A DNA stretch of 64,000 bases from positions 333,184 to 397,183 of the forward strand of contig NZ_JALPVL010000011.1 of the NCBI RefSeq assembly GCF_023544465.1, written 5' to 3'. Positions 52,764-61,583 of the stretch are shown here, piece by piece (within the stretch, counting starts at the first letter, position 1; each line of letters starts with the position of its first letter). Under the pieces are notes generated by a model. That model did no database searches, had not been told where the DNA came from, and saw only the letters and a list, made by a program, of their open reading frames with translations. Source of the stretch: Paractinoplanes maris. GTDB lineage: Bacteria; Actinomycetota; Actinomycetes; Mycobacteriales; Micromonosporaceae. A program made the translations under genes and the position numbers.

Positions 52764-53375
52764 ATGGATGCGACCGACAAGGTGCGCCGGGTCTGGGACC
52801 GATCGGCCCCCTCGTACGATCGTCAGATCGAGCTGCTCGAGCGGATCTGGTTCACCGGTGGCCGCGAGTGGATCGGCGCCCGGGTCGAGGGCCGCATCCT
52901 CGAGGTGGCCGTGGGCACGGGCCGCAACCTGCCGCACTATCCGGCCGGCGCCACGATCAGCGGCATCGAGCTGAGCCCGGCCATGCTGGCCATCGCCCGG
53001 CGGCGGGCGGCCGGCCTCGGTCATGCGGCTGACCTGCGGGAGGGCGATGCGCAAGAGTTGCCGTACGCCGCCGGCAGCTTCGACACGGTGGTCTGTGCGC
53101 TGTCGCTGTGCACGATCCCCGACCCGCGGGCCGCCGTGGCCGAGATGCACCGCGTGCTGGCCCCGGGCGGCCGGCTGCTGCTGGTCGATCACATCGGGAG
53201 CACCTGGCCCCCGATCCGGGCCGCTCAGTGGCTGCTCGAGCGCGTGACGATCGCGACCGCGGGCGAGCACTTCACCCGCCGTCACCTGGCCACGGTCGTC
53301 GACGCCGGTTTCGAGGTGGTCGAACGCGAACGGCTCAAGGCGGGCAGCGTCGAGCGGATCCACGCCCGGGTCTGA
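52764..53375 (+). CDS. Class I SAM-dependent methyltransferase
   Basis: A 203-aa UbiE/Methyltransf_11-like enzyme: RILEVAVGTGRNLPHYP (motif I), GIELSPAMLAIARRRA, SFDTVVCALSLCTIPDPRAA and LAPGGRLLLVDHIGST. Closest in pattern to phospholipid or small-molecule methyltransferases of PmtA/UbiE type. It starts 13 bases after the copCD gene and is probably cotranscribed. Substrate unknown. Confidence 0.88.
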   Translation: MDATDKVRRVWDRSAPSYDRQIELLERIWFTGGREWIGARVEGRILEVAVGTGRNLPHYPAGATISGIELSPAMLAIARRRAAGLGHAADLREGDAQELPYAAGSFDTVVCALSLCTIPDPRAAVAEMHRVLAPGGRLLLVDHIGSTWPPIRAAQWLLERVTIATAGEHFTRRHLATVVDAGFEVVERERLKAGSVERIHARV

Positions 53376-53393
53376 GTGTGCTCCCATGGAGCC

Positions 53394-53738
53394 ATGCTGA
53401 TCATCCGGTCCGTGCTGCTCTTCGTGCTCGCCGCGGTCGCCGAGATCGGTGGCGCGTGGCTGATCTGGCAGGGCGTCCGGGAGCACAGAGGTCTGCTGTG
53501 GATGGGCGCGGGAGTGATCGCGCTCGGCGCGTACGGTTTCGTGGCGACCCTGCAGCCGGACGCCAACTTCGGCCGGATCCTGGCCGCCTACGGCGGTGTC
53601 TTCGTGGCCGGGTCGCTGGCCTGGGCCATGGTCGTCGACAAGTTCCGCCCGGACCGCTACGACGTGCTCGGTGCGGTCATCTGCCTGATCGGCGTCGCCA
53701 TCATCATGTACGGCCCACGCGCCGGGACCGGCTCTTGA
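53394..53738 (+). CDS. YnfA/UPF0060 family membrane protein
   Basis: A 114-aa protein with four membrane helices matching the UPF0060 family: AAVAEIGGAWLIWQGVREHR, GAYGFVATLQPDANFGRILA, AAYGGVFVAGSLAWAMVVD and DVLGAVICLIGVAIIMY. Distantly like SMR multidrug pumps. ATG 53394 follows GGAG at a short distance; an upstream TGTG codon is unlikely. It is 18 bases after the methyltransferase gene. Confidence 0.9.
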   Translation: MLIIRSVLLFVLAAVAEIGGAWLIWQGVREHRGLLWMGAGVIALGAYGFVATLQPDANFGRILAAYGGVFVAGSLAWAMVVDKFRPDRYDVLGAVICLIGVAIIMYGPRAGTGS

Positions 53739-53781
53739 CCCGCGTCGGCGTCGTTGCCCTCCGCTGATAGCGGTCCTCCGA

Positions 53782-54282
53782 CTAGAAGAAGACTGCGAGC
53801 ACGCCCGCGGCGACCGCGACGATCGCTACTGTCTCGGCTGTCAGTGCGCCGACCAGCAGATACGCCCTCCTGTTGTTGACTCGTTGTAATTTTTCGAGGA
53901 TATCTGCTCTGACGGCCACAACTTCGATCGCTGTGTTTTGCCCTGGCGTGGCCCAGGGAGTGCTCACATAGGCTTTGAGTGAATTCGCGTCGAGCGAAGC
54001 CGCGCTGCTCTTCTGCGGCCAGTTGAGGGAGACGGCCGCGACCGCTGCTGAAACGAAGAAGGCGAGGGCGCCGGTCAGCGACCATCGCGATACGGCCGGC
54101 AGAGCGAAGCCGTCGGCTTTGGTAATAGTCGCAACCAGAGCGAACAGCAACGTCACCAGTGTTCCGGACGACGCCACGACCCAGGCTCCGCGTTGTTCGA
54201 ACGAAGTCTTTCGGCCTCGCTCCAGGTCGAGTTCCTGATCGATAAGCTTGGCGAGAATCTCCCCGTGCGACAACTCGCCCAT
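53782..54282 (-). CDS. Three-helix membrane protein of a two-gene module
   Basis: A 166-aa protein. Charged helical N-terminus (LIDQELDLERGRKTSFEQRG), then hydrophobic segments at about 32–54 (WVVASSGTLVTLLFALVATI), 68–88 and 140–165 (at the C-terminus). The 50-residue region between the last two should lie on one face and contains KSSAASLDANSLKAYV. The shape (soluble helix plus membrane pair) is like small membrane effectors in conflict systems, but no family is recognised. ATG 54282 shares one base with the stop of the upstream gene (TGATG). Lower GC than neighbours. Confidence 0.7.
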   Translation of the reverse strand: MGELSHGEILAKLIDQELDLERGRKTSFEQRGAWVVASSGTLVTLLFALVATITKADGFALPAVSRWSLTGALAFFVSAAVAAVSLNWPQKSSAASLDANSLKAYVSTPWATPGQNTAIEVVAVRADILEKLQRVNNRRAYLLVGALTAETVAIVAVAAGVLAVFF

Positions 54283-55160
54283 CAGGATCGGTCGTGACTG
54301 GGCTTGAGCGGCCTGAGTGGCCTGAGGCCGGCTGGGTGCCAGACCTGCACCGTCCAGGAGGGAAACTGTGGCATTTTGATCGCTGAATGCAGTTCGGCCG
54401 GCTGGTAGCGCTGAGCGTTCGCGACACGGTCGACGGCGGCGCCGAACGACTGCACGTCCTGCTCGGAGTCGATCGCCGCCTCCCACTCGCCAACGATGTC
54501 GCCCAGTAGGTGGTAAAGGTTCGTGGTCTTCTCGAGACGGAGGACACGAACCTCCTGTTCCCGCAACATCGTCAGTGCCAAGCAGGGCAGCATCTGCTCC
54601 GGCAAACCGAAGAACAGGCGCGTCTCCCTTGCGGTCTCCGTTCCGCGCCGCTGCGCATCAGAGAGCTTGCCCTGCCGTCGGAGTCGACGGACCCGGGCCC
54701 TCCAGAACTCCTGCGCCCACTCAGGCGGCGCGCCTCCCGGCATAGTCAACGTTCCGGCCCGAATCTCAACACTTTCGTCCTCAATGAATACGCCGGGTCG
54801 GTCCGCTGCGACTGCGACGTTGGGTTTCTTGTACGGCAGGATGACAAGTATGTGTTCTCCGGTCAGGTCGTCGATGCTTACGTGGTCTTCCCAAAGCTGC
54901 TGTTGCACCTCTCGGGCGTCGGCGGTCCGGGCGATGAGCACCGCAAGGCAGGGGTAGTTGCTCGCAGATGAGGCATTGATGGCGTCAGCGAGAAAGTTGG
55001 AAATTGCGTCGTGATGCGTTGCGGTGACCCGATCCACCGCGTATCCGACATCTCCGACCAAGGTGGCGGGTTCGTCTCCGAATATGTCCGAGCCAGGTGT
55101 CTGGCCGGGGGTCATTGCCGAGTCGTGTTCGGGCCCGATCACCCAATCGTCACGTGACAT
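54282..55160 (-). CDS. Hypothetical protein, first gene of the two-gene module
   Basis: A 292-aa soluble protein of unknown family. The first half looks like an alpha/beta domain (FLADAINASSASNYPCLAVL, EHILVILPYKKPNVAVAADR). The second half is helical and charged (EFWRARVRRLRRQGKLSDAQ, MLREQEVRVLRLEKTTNLYH). ATG 55160 follows GCGAGGAG nine bases upstream; further upstream codons lack support. Coupled to the membrane protein gene by TGATG. GC is lower than neighbouring housekeeping genes, which suggests transfer. Possible sensor/effector pair, unproven. Confidence 0.65.
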   Translation of the reverse strand: MSRDDWVIGPEHDSAMTPGQTPGSDIFGDEPATLVGDVGYAVDRVTATHHDAISNFLADAINASSASNYPCLAVLIARTADAREVQQQLWEDHVSIDDLTGEHILVILPYKKPNVAVAADRPGVFIEDESVEIRAGTLTMPGGAPPEWAQEFWRARVRRLRRQGKLSDAQRRGTETARETRLFFGLPEQMLPCLALTMLREQEVRVLRLEKTTNLYHLLGDIVGEWEAAIDSEQDVQSFGAAVDRVANAQRYQPAELHSAIKMPQFPSWTVQVWHPAGLRPLRPLKPSHDRS

Positions 55161-55323
55161 CAGACCACGCTCCTCGCGTCTTAGGAGTGCATCTTTCTCG
55201 TGATGAAGTGGGAGCGTATGGAACTGCACACGATCCGACACGTCAGGAAGGGACTGGGCGGACGCCAGATCAGGCCATCCGCTGATCGCGGTACCCAGAT
55301 TCGAACAACGGACTGGACGCAGT

Positions 55324-55357
55324 CCACAGGGAGCCGGGGTCGGCCGGCTCCCTGTGG
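55324..55357. terminator. Terminator hairpin after the cutinase gene
   Basis: CCACAGGGAGCCGG (55324–55337) pairs perfectly with CCGGCTCCCTGTGG (55344–55357); 6-base loop. It is 15 bases past the cutinase stop codon on the minus strand. The rest of 55161–55323 holds the 5' region of the two-gene module and nothing else recognised. Confidence 0.75.
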
Positions 55358-55372
55358 TCCGCTCGGGTCAGG

Positions 55373-56254
55373 TCAGACCAGCGGACAGGTGTTGCGGTAG
55401 TCGGAGACCGAGACAGTCGACGGGCCCGGGCAGATGAACTGGTCGTAGCGGGTGTCGTTGTCGACGAAGCGTTTCAGCCAGGACACGGCCAGGCGCGCCG
55501 TGTACGTGTTGGTCGTCTGCGGGAAGAAGTGGCTCGCGTTGTTGAGCTCGAGATACGCCTTCTCCGTGGCCGACGGGATGGAGTTGTAGAAGGGGATCGA
55601 GTGCGACGACACCGGCGCGACGGTGTCGCTCTCGCCGCCCACGATCAGGGTCGGCACCCGCACACTCGACCACGACTTGGTCCCGTTCCAGGGCGCCAGC
55701 GGCACGGCGGCCTGCAGCGACGGACGGGTCCGGGCGGCCTCGAGGCTGCCGCCGCCACCCATCGAGTGGCCGGCCACGGCCAGGCGCGTGGTGTCGATGC
55801 GCGAGCGCACCGAGCTCGACCGGGTCAGGTAGTCGAGCGCGGCCAGCAGCTGGGATCCGCGCGAGGCGGGCTGGTCCAGCAGCGTGTTCGTCTCGATGCC
55901 GATCACGACGAACCCGTGCGACGCGATGCGCGGGCCCAGCCAGGACAGACTCGACCAGGTGGCGGTGAAGCCGGGCGAGATGGCAACCGCGCCGAAGGTG
56001 CCCTGCGTGGTGGTCGTGGGGTAGTAGATGACGCCACCACCGAAGCCGCTGACCAGCGACGACACGTTCTGGCTGGCCGTGGCGAACGGACCGCGGCTGG
56101 CGTCGAGCGCGGCCACCGTCGGGGCCGGACCCCGCTCGTACGGGTTGTCGGCGGCCTGAGCCGGCGCGGCGCCGAGACCGACGGCCAGAACCGCCGCGGC
56201 GGCCATCGCGAGGACGAACCGGCGGGGCCGGCGTGAATTGCGAACCTGCTGCAC
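55373..56254 (-). CDS. Secreted cutinase, PET-hydrolase-like alpha/beta hydrolase
   Basis: A 293-aa secreted polyester hydrolase, strongly like Thermobifida cutinases (mature start DNPYERGPAPTVAALDASRG). Signal peptide cut after AQA at residue 35. Catalytic triad Ser164 (GHSMGGGGS), Asp210 (GGESDTVAPV), His242 (NNASHFFP). The aromatic clamp Trp189 is kept (PLAPWN), while Tyr of the SPGY motif is Phe96 and the residue after Trp is Asn190. The C-terminal disulfide pair is Cys275–Cys290 (FICPGP, NTCPLV). It cuts cutin and probably synthetic polyesters. GTG 56254. Divergent from a LuxR regulator gene. Confidence 0.93.
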   Translation of the reverse strand: MQQVRNSRRPRRFVLAMAAAAVLAVGLGAAPAQAADNPYERGPAPTVAALDASRGPFATASQNVSSLVSGFGGGVIYYPTTTTQGTFGAVAISPGFTATWSSLSWLGPRIASHGFVVIGIETNTLLDQPASRGSQLLAALDYLTRSSSVRSRIDTTRLAVAGHSMGGGGSLEAARTRPSLQAAVPLAPWNGTKSWSSVRVPTLIVGGESDTVAPVSSHSIPFYNSIPSATEKAYLELNNASHFFPQTTNTYTARLAVSWLKRFVDNDTRYDQFICPGPSTVSVSDYRNTCPLV

Positions 56255-56303
56255 CTGACACGCTCCCGGGGGATAGGGAATTGATGGCGGTCAGTGTTTG
56301 TGC

Positions 56304-56332
56304 GGTTTCGGCGAGTGCGCATCGGCGAAACC
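56304..56332. promoter_or_regulatory. Inverted repeat between cutinase and LuxR-type genes
   Basis: GGTTTCG (56304–56310) and CGAAACC (56326–56332), perfect 7-bp arms 15 bases apart, in the 194-bp divergent promoter region. About 50 bp upstream of the cutinase start. It may be the operator for the cutinase gene. Seen directly; role inferred. Confidence 0.4.
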
Positions 56333-56448
56333 ACCAGCCTTCGGGGACGACGGTGGGCAACAGCCTGTTAACACGGTGGAAATTTCATCAAACGAAAAGT
56401 GGTCGTCGATGTCTTCCGCACCGGGGCCTGGATCGCCACACTCGCGAC

Positions 56449-59235
56449 ATGCTTGTTGCACCGAGAGTGCACGAAGTTACTCCGGCGCCGCCCGGCCGTG
56501 ACGCCGAGCTGGTCATGGTCCGCGCGCTGATGACGGCCGGCGCCGGTGGCGCGCTCGTCCTGGCCGCCGGGCCGGGGGAAGGGCGGAGCACGCTGCTCCG
56601 GGCCGCCGGCGCGATGGGCACCGCCTCCGGCTGGACGGTGCTGGAAACCCGCGGGTACGCCGACGAGACCGGGTTTCCCTACGCCGGACTGCAGCGCCTG
56701 ATCGAGCCGCTGGCCCACCTGGTGCCCGATCTGCCGCCCGAGTGGGCCGGGGCGCCGGCGGAGATCATCGCCGGGCACGAACCCGCCGCCGGTCCGCTCG
56801 GCGCCGGTCTGGGCACGCTCGCCCTGCTGCGCCTGGCGGCCGGACGGAGACCGGTGCTCTGCCTGGTGGACGACGCCGACCTGCTCGACGCCGCGTCCTG
56901 GCAGCAGATCCGGCTCGCCGCCCGCCGTCTCGATCACGTGCCGGTCGTCATCCTGGCCACCGTCGGCGTGGACGCGCGCGGGCAGGCGGCGTCGGCCGAT
57001 CTTCCGGTACGACGTCTGCCCGCGCTCGACGACGAGGCCGCCCAGGAGCTCCTGATCCGCCTGGTGCCCGACCTGATCCCGGACGCCGCGGCGGGTCTGC
57101 TCGACCTCGCGGCGGGCCATCCCGGCGCCCTGGCCGACCTCGCGGCGGCTCTCACCCCGGAACAGCGGCGCGGCTTCGTCCCGCCTCCCACCGCCCTGCC
57201 GGCGGACAGCACGGTCCGGGTCCGGGGCCGCGCCGCGCTCGCACTCCTGCCTGGCCCGACCCGCTTGCTGCTCCTGCTCGCCGCATCCGATCCAGGCGCC
57301 ACCGCCGGTGAGCTCGCGGAGGCCGCGGCCGTTTTCGCCGAAACCCCGGCCGTTTTCGTTGAGACCCCGGCCGTTTTCGCCGGGACCCCGTCGGTCGGGC
57401 GGGCCGGGCCGGCGGCCTTCACCGCGGCTGGGAACGCTGGGCTGGCGGCGTTCGGGCCGGCCGAGAACGCCGGGCTGGTCGAGGTCTCAGCGGCGGGGGT
57501 GCGGTTCGCGCCCGCGGTGCTGCGGACGGTGGTCTGTGCCGAGGCGCCGATCGCGCAGCGGCACGCCGCTCATCGGGCGCTGGCCCGGGTGCTGGCCCGG
57601 CGCGGTCTGCGGCTGCGGGCGTTGCTCCACCGCGCCGCCGTCGCGCCCGGCGTCGATGAGTCTCTCGCCCGGGAGCTGCTCGAGGCAGCCGAGGGTGCGC
57701 CGGCCGGCCAGGCGTTCGCGGCGCAGCGGCACGCCGCCGACCTGAGCGGGGACCCGGCGGTGGTGAGCCGGGCGTTGCTCGCGGCGGCCCGGTCGGCCAT
57801 GGCAGCCGGGCGGCCACGGGATGCCCGGCCCCTCCTGCGGCGCGCTTCGCAGGTGCGGGGCAGCACCGCCGTACGGGCCCGGGCCCGGGGGCTGATCGCC
57901 GAGATGCGGGTGCGGCGGGCGCCCGCCGAGTCGCGGGACGTGTTGCTCGAGGTGGCCGCCGAACTGATGACCGCCGACCCGGCCGGGGCGCTGGACGCGA
58001 TGCTGCTGGCGAGCGAGGCGTGCGGCCGCACCGGTGAGCCGTCGCGTTATCCGATGCTCGCGCACCGGCTCGCCGGCCGGCTGCGGGACGGGTCCCCGGC
58101 CACCGAGATGGCGGTGCACCAGATGGTCGGGCTGGCCGACCTGATGACCGGGCAGGACGACGCCGCGTTCGGGCATCTGGGTGAGGTGCTGCGGCTGGCC
58201 GAGCACTCCACCCACCCCGGGGCGCTGGTGCGGGCGGCCAGTACCGGCATTCTGCTCGGGCGCGATGACCAGGCGGCGCGGCTGGCGCGCAAGGGGGCGG
58301 CCCTGGCCCGTACGGCGGGAATTGTGCCTTTGATCCCCGAGGCCCTGGAAGTGGCCGCCTTCGCCGAACTGGCCGCCGGGAACTACGACCTGGCCACCGA
58401 GGCCGCCCTCGACGGGGTGGCGGTCGCCCGGGGAGCGGGACTGCCCGAACTGGCCGACGCGCACCTGGCCCTGCTCGGCCTGCTGGCCGCGTTTGTCGGC
58501 GACAGCGTCAACGGCCGGGCGCGGATGGCCGCGGCCACCGCCGGGCACGCGACCGGCGGGGTGCGCGCCCTCGGCGACTGGGCCGAGGCGCTGCTCGATC
58601 TGGTCGCCGGTCAGCCCGGGGCGGCGGCCGAACGGCTCGGTCGCATCGCGCGCGGCGGCGGCTCCATGGCCCTGCGGGTCGCGATCGCCCCACACCTGGT
58701 CGAGACGACCGGGCGGGGCGGGGAGGACTTCGAGCGCTGGGCCGGGCGCACGGGTCAGCCGGGCTGGCTGGCGCTGCGCAGCCGGTGCCGTGCGCTGACC
58801 GGCGCCGAGGGCGCCGACGACCACTTCCGCGAGGCGCTGCGCTGGCACGCGAGCGCGGGCGACTCCGGGTTCGTGCGGGCCCACACCGAGCTTCTGTACG
58901 GGCGGCATCTGCGCCGCCGTCGCCGGCCGGCCGAGGCCCGCGACCACCTGCGCTGGGCCGTGGCGACCTTCCACCGGCTCGACGCCCTTCCCTGGGCCGA
59001 GCAGGCGTCCCGGGAACTGCGCGCGGCGGGGGAGCGGATCGGCCCGGTCGGCCGTGCTCCCCTCACCGCCCAGCAGGAACGGATCGCCGGCCTGGTCGCC
59101 GAGGGCGCGACCAACCGCGAGGTGGCCCAGCAGCTGCACCTGAGCCCGCGCACGATCGACCATCACCTGCGCAACGTCTTCGCCCGCCTCGGCGTCCGGA
59201 GCCGGACCGAGCTGGCCCGGCTCCTGGCCGGTTAG
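56449..59235 (+). CDS. Large LuxR-family (LAL-type) transcriptional regulator
   Basis: A 928-aa regulator: N-terminal AAA/STAND-like ATPase (residues 15–330), helical repeat middle, and C-terminal LuxR HTH (LTAQQERIAGLVAEGATNRE, LSPRTIDHHLRNVFARLGV). The Walker A region reads AGPGEGRSTLL, with Arg where Lys is expected, while Walker B is normal (CLVDDADLLD). Near residues 294–314 three 7-residue repeats of AVFxxTP occur, encoded by 21-bp direct repeats (57328–57390). LAL regulators bind sugars or ATP to activate genes; the divergent cutinase is the natural candidate target. Convergent with, and overlapping, the GH3 gene end. Confidence 0.85.
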   Translation: MLVAPRVHEVTPAPPGRDAELVMVRALMTAGAGGALVLAAGPGEGRSTLLRAAGAMGTASGWTVLETRGYADETGFPYAGLQRLIEPLAHLVPDLPPEWAGAPAEIIAGHEPAAGPLGAGLGTLALLRLAAGRRPVLCLVDDADLLDAASWQQIRLAARRLDHVPVVILATVGVDARGQAASADLPVRRLPALDDEAAQELLIRLVPDLIPDAAAGLLDLAAGHPGALADLAAALTPEQRRGFVPPPTALPADSTVRVRGRAALALLPGPTRLLLLLAASDPGATAGELAEAAAVFAETPAVFVETPAVFAGTPSVGRAGPAAFTAAGNAGLAAFGPAENAGLVEVSAAGVRFAPAVLRTVVCAEAPIAQRHAAHRALARVLARRGLRLRALLHRAAVAPGVDESLARELLEAAEGAPAGQAFAAQRHAADLSGDPAVVSRALLAAARSAMAAGRPRDARPLLRRASQVRGSTAVRARARGLIAEMRVRRAPAESRDVLLEVAAELMTADPAGALDAMLLASEACGRTGEPSRYPMLAHRLAGRLRDGSPATEMAVHQMVGLADLMTGQDDAAFGHLGEVLRLAEHSTHPGALVRAASTGILLGRDDQAARLARKGAALARTAGIVPLIPEALEVAAFAELAAGNYDLATEAALDGVAVARGAGLPELADAHLALLGLLAAFVGDSVNGRARMAAATAGHATGGVRALGDWAEALLDLVAGQPGAAAERLGRIARGGGSMALRVAIAPHLVETTGRGGEDFERWAGRTGQPGWLALRSRCRALTGAEGADDHFREALRWHASAGDSGFVRAHTELLYGRHLRRRRRPAEARDHLRWAVATFHRLDALPWAEQASRELRAAGERIGPVGRAPLTAQQERIAGLVAEGATNREVAQQLHLSPRTIDHHLRNVFARLGVRSRTELARLLAG

Positions 59236-61583
59236 ACCTTCTCGACCGTCACCGGGGTGACCAGGCGGCGGTCGCGGTCGGCGACCACGCGCAGGTCGCC
59301 GGTCAGCGTGACCCGGCCCGCGCAGGGCAGGTCGGACGCCGACGTGCCGACCAGCACGTCGAGCTCGCCCGGCTCCACGACGCGCGAGTAGTCGCGGCCG
59401 GTGAACGCGGTGCGGTCGGCGTGCACCGTGAACGTCACGTCCTTGGCCTCGCCCGCCTCCAGCGGCACCCGGGCGAAGCCGGTCAGCTGCTTCACCGGCC
59501 GCGTCACCTGGGCGACCAGGTCCTTCAGATAAAGCTGGACGACCTCGTCGCCCGGCCGGGAGCCGGTGTTGCGCACCCGTACGGTCACCGTGAACTCGCC
59601 GTCGGTCGGCACCGACTCGGCGCTGATCCGCAGGTCGTCGACCTCGAACGAGGTGTACGAGCGGCCGTGCCCGAACGGGAACAGCGGCGTCGGGTCGAGG
59701 TTGCTGACCCCGGTGTTCTCGGCCCCCAGCGCCGGCTGCAGGTAGGTCCCGGGCTGGCCACCCGCGTGCCGCGGGATCTGCACGGGCAGCTTGGCCCCCG
59801 GGTTGACCCGGCCGGTGAGCACGCCCGCGATCGCCGCGCCGCCCTCCTCGCCGGGCATGAACGCCTGCACCAGGCCGGCCGCCCGATCGGCGAACGCCCC
59901 CAACGCGTACGGCCGGCCCGACACCACGACCACGACCACCGGCTTGTCCGTGGCGAGCAGCTCCTCGATCAGCTCGGCCTGCACGCCCGGCAGCGTCAGG
60001 TCCTCCGCGTCGCAGCCCTCACCCGACGTCCCGTGCCCGAACAGGCCCGCGAGGTCACCGACCATCACGACGGTCAGGTCGGCCCCGCGCGCGGCCTCGA
60101 CGGCGGCCGCGAAGCCCGACTTGTCGTCGCCGATCACGGCACAGCCCTGTTCGTACACGATTTCGCTGCCCTTAAGTGCAGACCCCAGCGCCTCGACCGC
60201 GGTCGGCACCTCGATGCCGAGCCCGGCGTCGGGGTAGCGCGGCAGCACGTGGTTGGGGAAGGCGTAGCAGCCCATGAACGTCCGCGGGTCGGCCGCCGCC
60301 GGGCCGATCACCGCGACCCTGGTCAGGTCCGGGGAGAGCGGCAGCGCCGAGCCGGCGTCGAGCAGGATGATCGAGCTCTCGGCCAGTTCCCGGGCGAGCG
60401 CCCGGTTCGATGCCGAGTCGAGATCCGTCCGGTCGGCCGCGACGACCGACTTCTCGGGCGTCCAGTCGGCGTCCAGCAGGCCGAGCTCGACCTTCTGGGT
60501 CAGCAGGCGGCGGACCGCCCGGTCGATCAGCTCCTCGGGCACCCGCCCGATCAGGTCGGTGCCGAAGCCCAGCGTGTCCGGCAGTTCGACGTCGATGCCG
60601 GCGGTCAGCGACTGGACGCCCGCGTCGACCATGTCGGTGGCCACGTGGTGGGTGCTGGCCAGGAACGGCACGGCCCAGTAGTCGGAGACGACCGTGCCGG
60701 TGAAGCCCCAGCGGTCGCGCAGCACCTCGGTGAACAGCCACGGGTCGGCCACCGCGGGCAGGCCGTCGATGTCCGAGTAGGAGTTCATCACCGAGCCCGC
60801 GCCGGCCTCGCGGATCGCCGTCTCGAAGGTGGGCAGGATGACGTCGAGCAGCTCGCGGCGGCCCATCGGCACCGGGCCGTGGTTGCGGGCGCCGCGCGAG
60901 GCCGAATATCCGGCGAAGTGCTTGAGGGTGGCGATCACGCCCGCGCTCTGCAGACCGCGCACGTAGCCCGCACCGAGCAGGGCGACCAGGTAGGGGTCCT
61001 CGCCGATGGTCTCCTCGACCCGGCCCCAGCGGTAGTCGCGCACGACGTCGAGCACGGGGGACAGGCCCTGGTGGACACCGACCGCGGCCATGTCGCGGCC
61101 GATCGCGGCGGCCATCCGCTCGACCAGCCCGGGGTCGAAGGTGGCGCCCCAGGCGATCGCGGCCGGATAGACCGTGGCGCCGAAGGTGGTGAAGCCGGTC
61201 AGGCACTCCTCGTGGACGATCGCGGGAATGCTCAAGCGCGAGTTGGCGAGGACGATGTGCTGCTGACGGACCACCTCGGCGGCACCCTGAGAGGGGGTGA
61301 GCGGATAGCTTCCATAGACACGCGTGAGGTGACCGAGGCCGTGCCGGCTGGCCTCATCGAGGGGTATGGTGCCCGATGCGGCGAAAACGTCCTGCATGGG
61401 CGCGACGTTGAGGGTTTCCTCAGGGTCGACCTGTTCCTCGTCCTGCATGTCGTTTCCGACCCAGCGGCTGCCCAGCTGGCCTACCTTCTCCTCGAGGGTC
61501 ATCTCGGCGAGCAGGGCGTCGACACGCTCGGCAACGGGTAGCGCCGAGTCCTGCCATGGCTTGTGTGCCGGATGTGTAGTCAC
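59232..61583 (-). CDS. GH3 beta-glycosidase (beta-glucosidase/beta-xylosidase)
   Basis: A 783-aa GH3 enzyme without signal peptide, so probably cytosolic. Start VTTHPAHKPWQDSALPVAER; (alpha/beta)8 domain with LKHFAGYSASRGARNHGPVP (substrate loop) and the nucleophile Asp in GTVVSDYWAVPF; the alpha/beta sandwich domain is near 400–600 and a C-terminal Fn3-like domain has GHGRSYTSFEVDDL. The sequence around the nucleophile is closest to actinobacterial beta-xylosidase/glucosidase (BxlA-like) forms. It hydrolyses imported oligosaccharides. GTG 61583 follows AGGAG. Divergent from a sugar ABC importer. Confidence 0.92.
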   Translation of the reverse strand: MTTHPAHKPWQDSALPVAERVDALLAEMTLEEKVGQLGSRWVGNDMQDEEQVDPEETLNVAPMQDVFAASGTIPLDEASRHGLGHLTRVYGSYPLTPSQGAAEVVRQQHIVLANSRLSIPAIVHEECLTGFTTFGATVYPAAIAWGATFDPGLVERMAAAIGRDMAAVGVHQGLSPVLDVVRDYRWGRVEETIGEDPYLVALLGAGYVRGLQSAGVIATLKHFAGYSASRGARNHGPVPMGRRELLDVILPTFETAIREAGAGSVMNSYSDIDGLPAVADPWLFTEVLRDRWGFTGTVVSDYWAVPFLASTHHVATDMVDAGVQSLTAGIDVELPDTLGFGTDLIGRVPEELIDRAVRRLLTQKVELGLLDADWTPEKSVVAADRTDLDSASNRALARELAESSIILLDAGSALPLSPDLTRVAVIGPAAADPRTFMGCYAFPNHVLPRYPDAGLGIEVPTAVEALGSALKGSEIVYEQGCAVIGDDKSGFAAAVEAARGADLTVVMVGDLAGLFGHGTSGEGCDAEDLTLPGVQAELIEELLATDKPVVVVVVSGRPYALGAFADRAAGLVQAFMPGEEGGAAIAGVLTGRVNPGAKLPVQIPRHAGGQPGTYLQPALGAENTGVSNLDPTPLFPFGHGRSYTSFEVDDLRISAESVPTDGEFTVTVRVRNTGSRPGDEVVQLYLKDLVAQVTRPVKQLTGFARVPLEAGEAKDVTFTVHADRTAFTGRDYSRVVEPGELDVLVGTSASDLPCAGRVTLTGDLRVVADRDRRLVTPVTVEKV

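Noticed and set aside
55280..55325. tRNA remnant or att site, from GATTCGAAC
   Set aside because: The flanking bases do not form a T-arm or acceptor stem on either strand.
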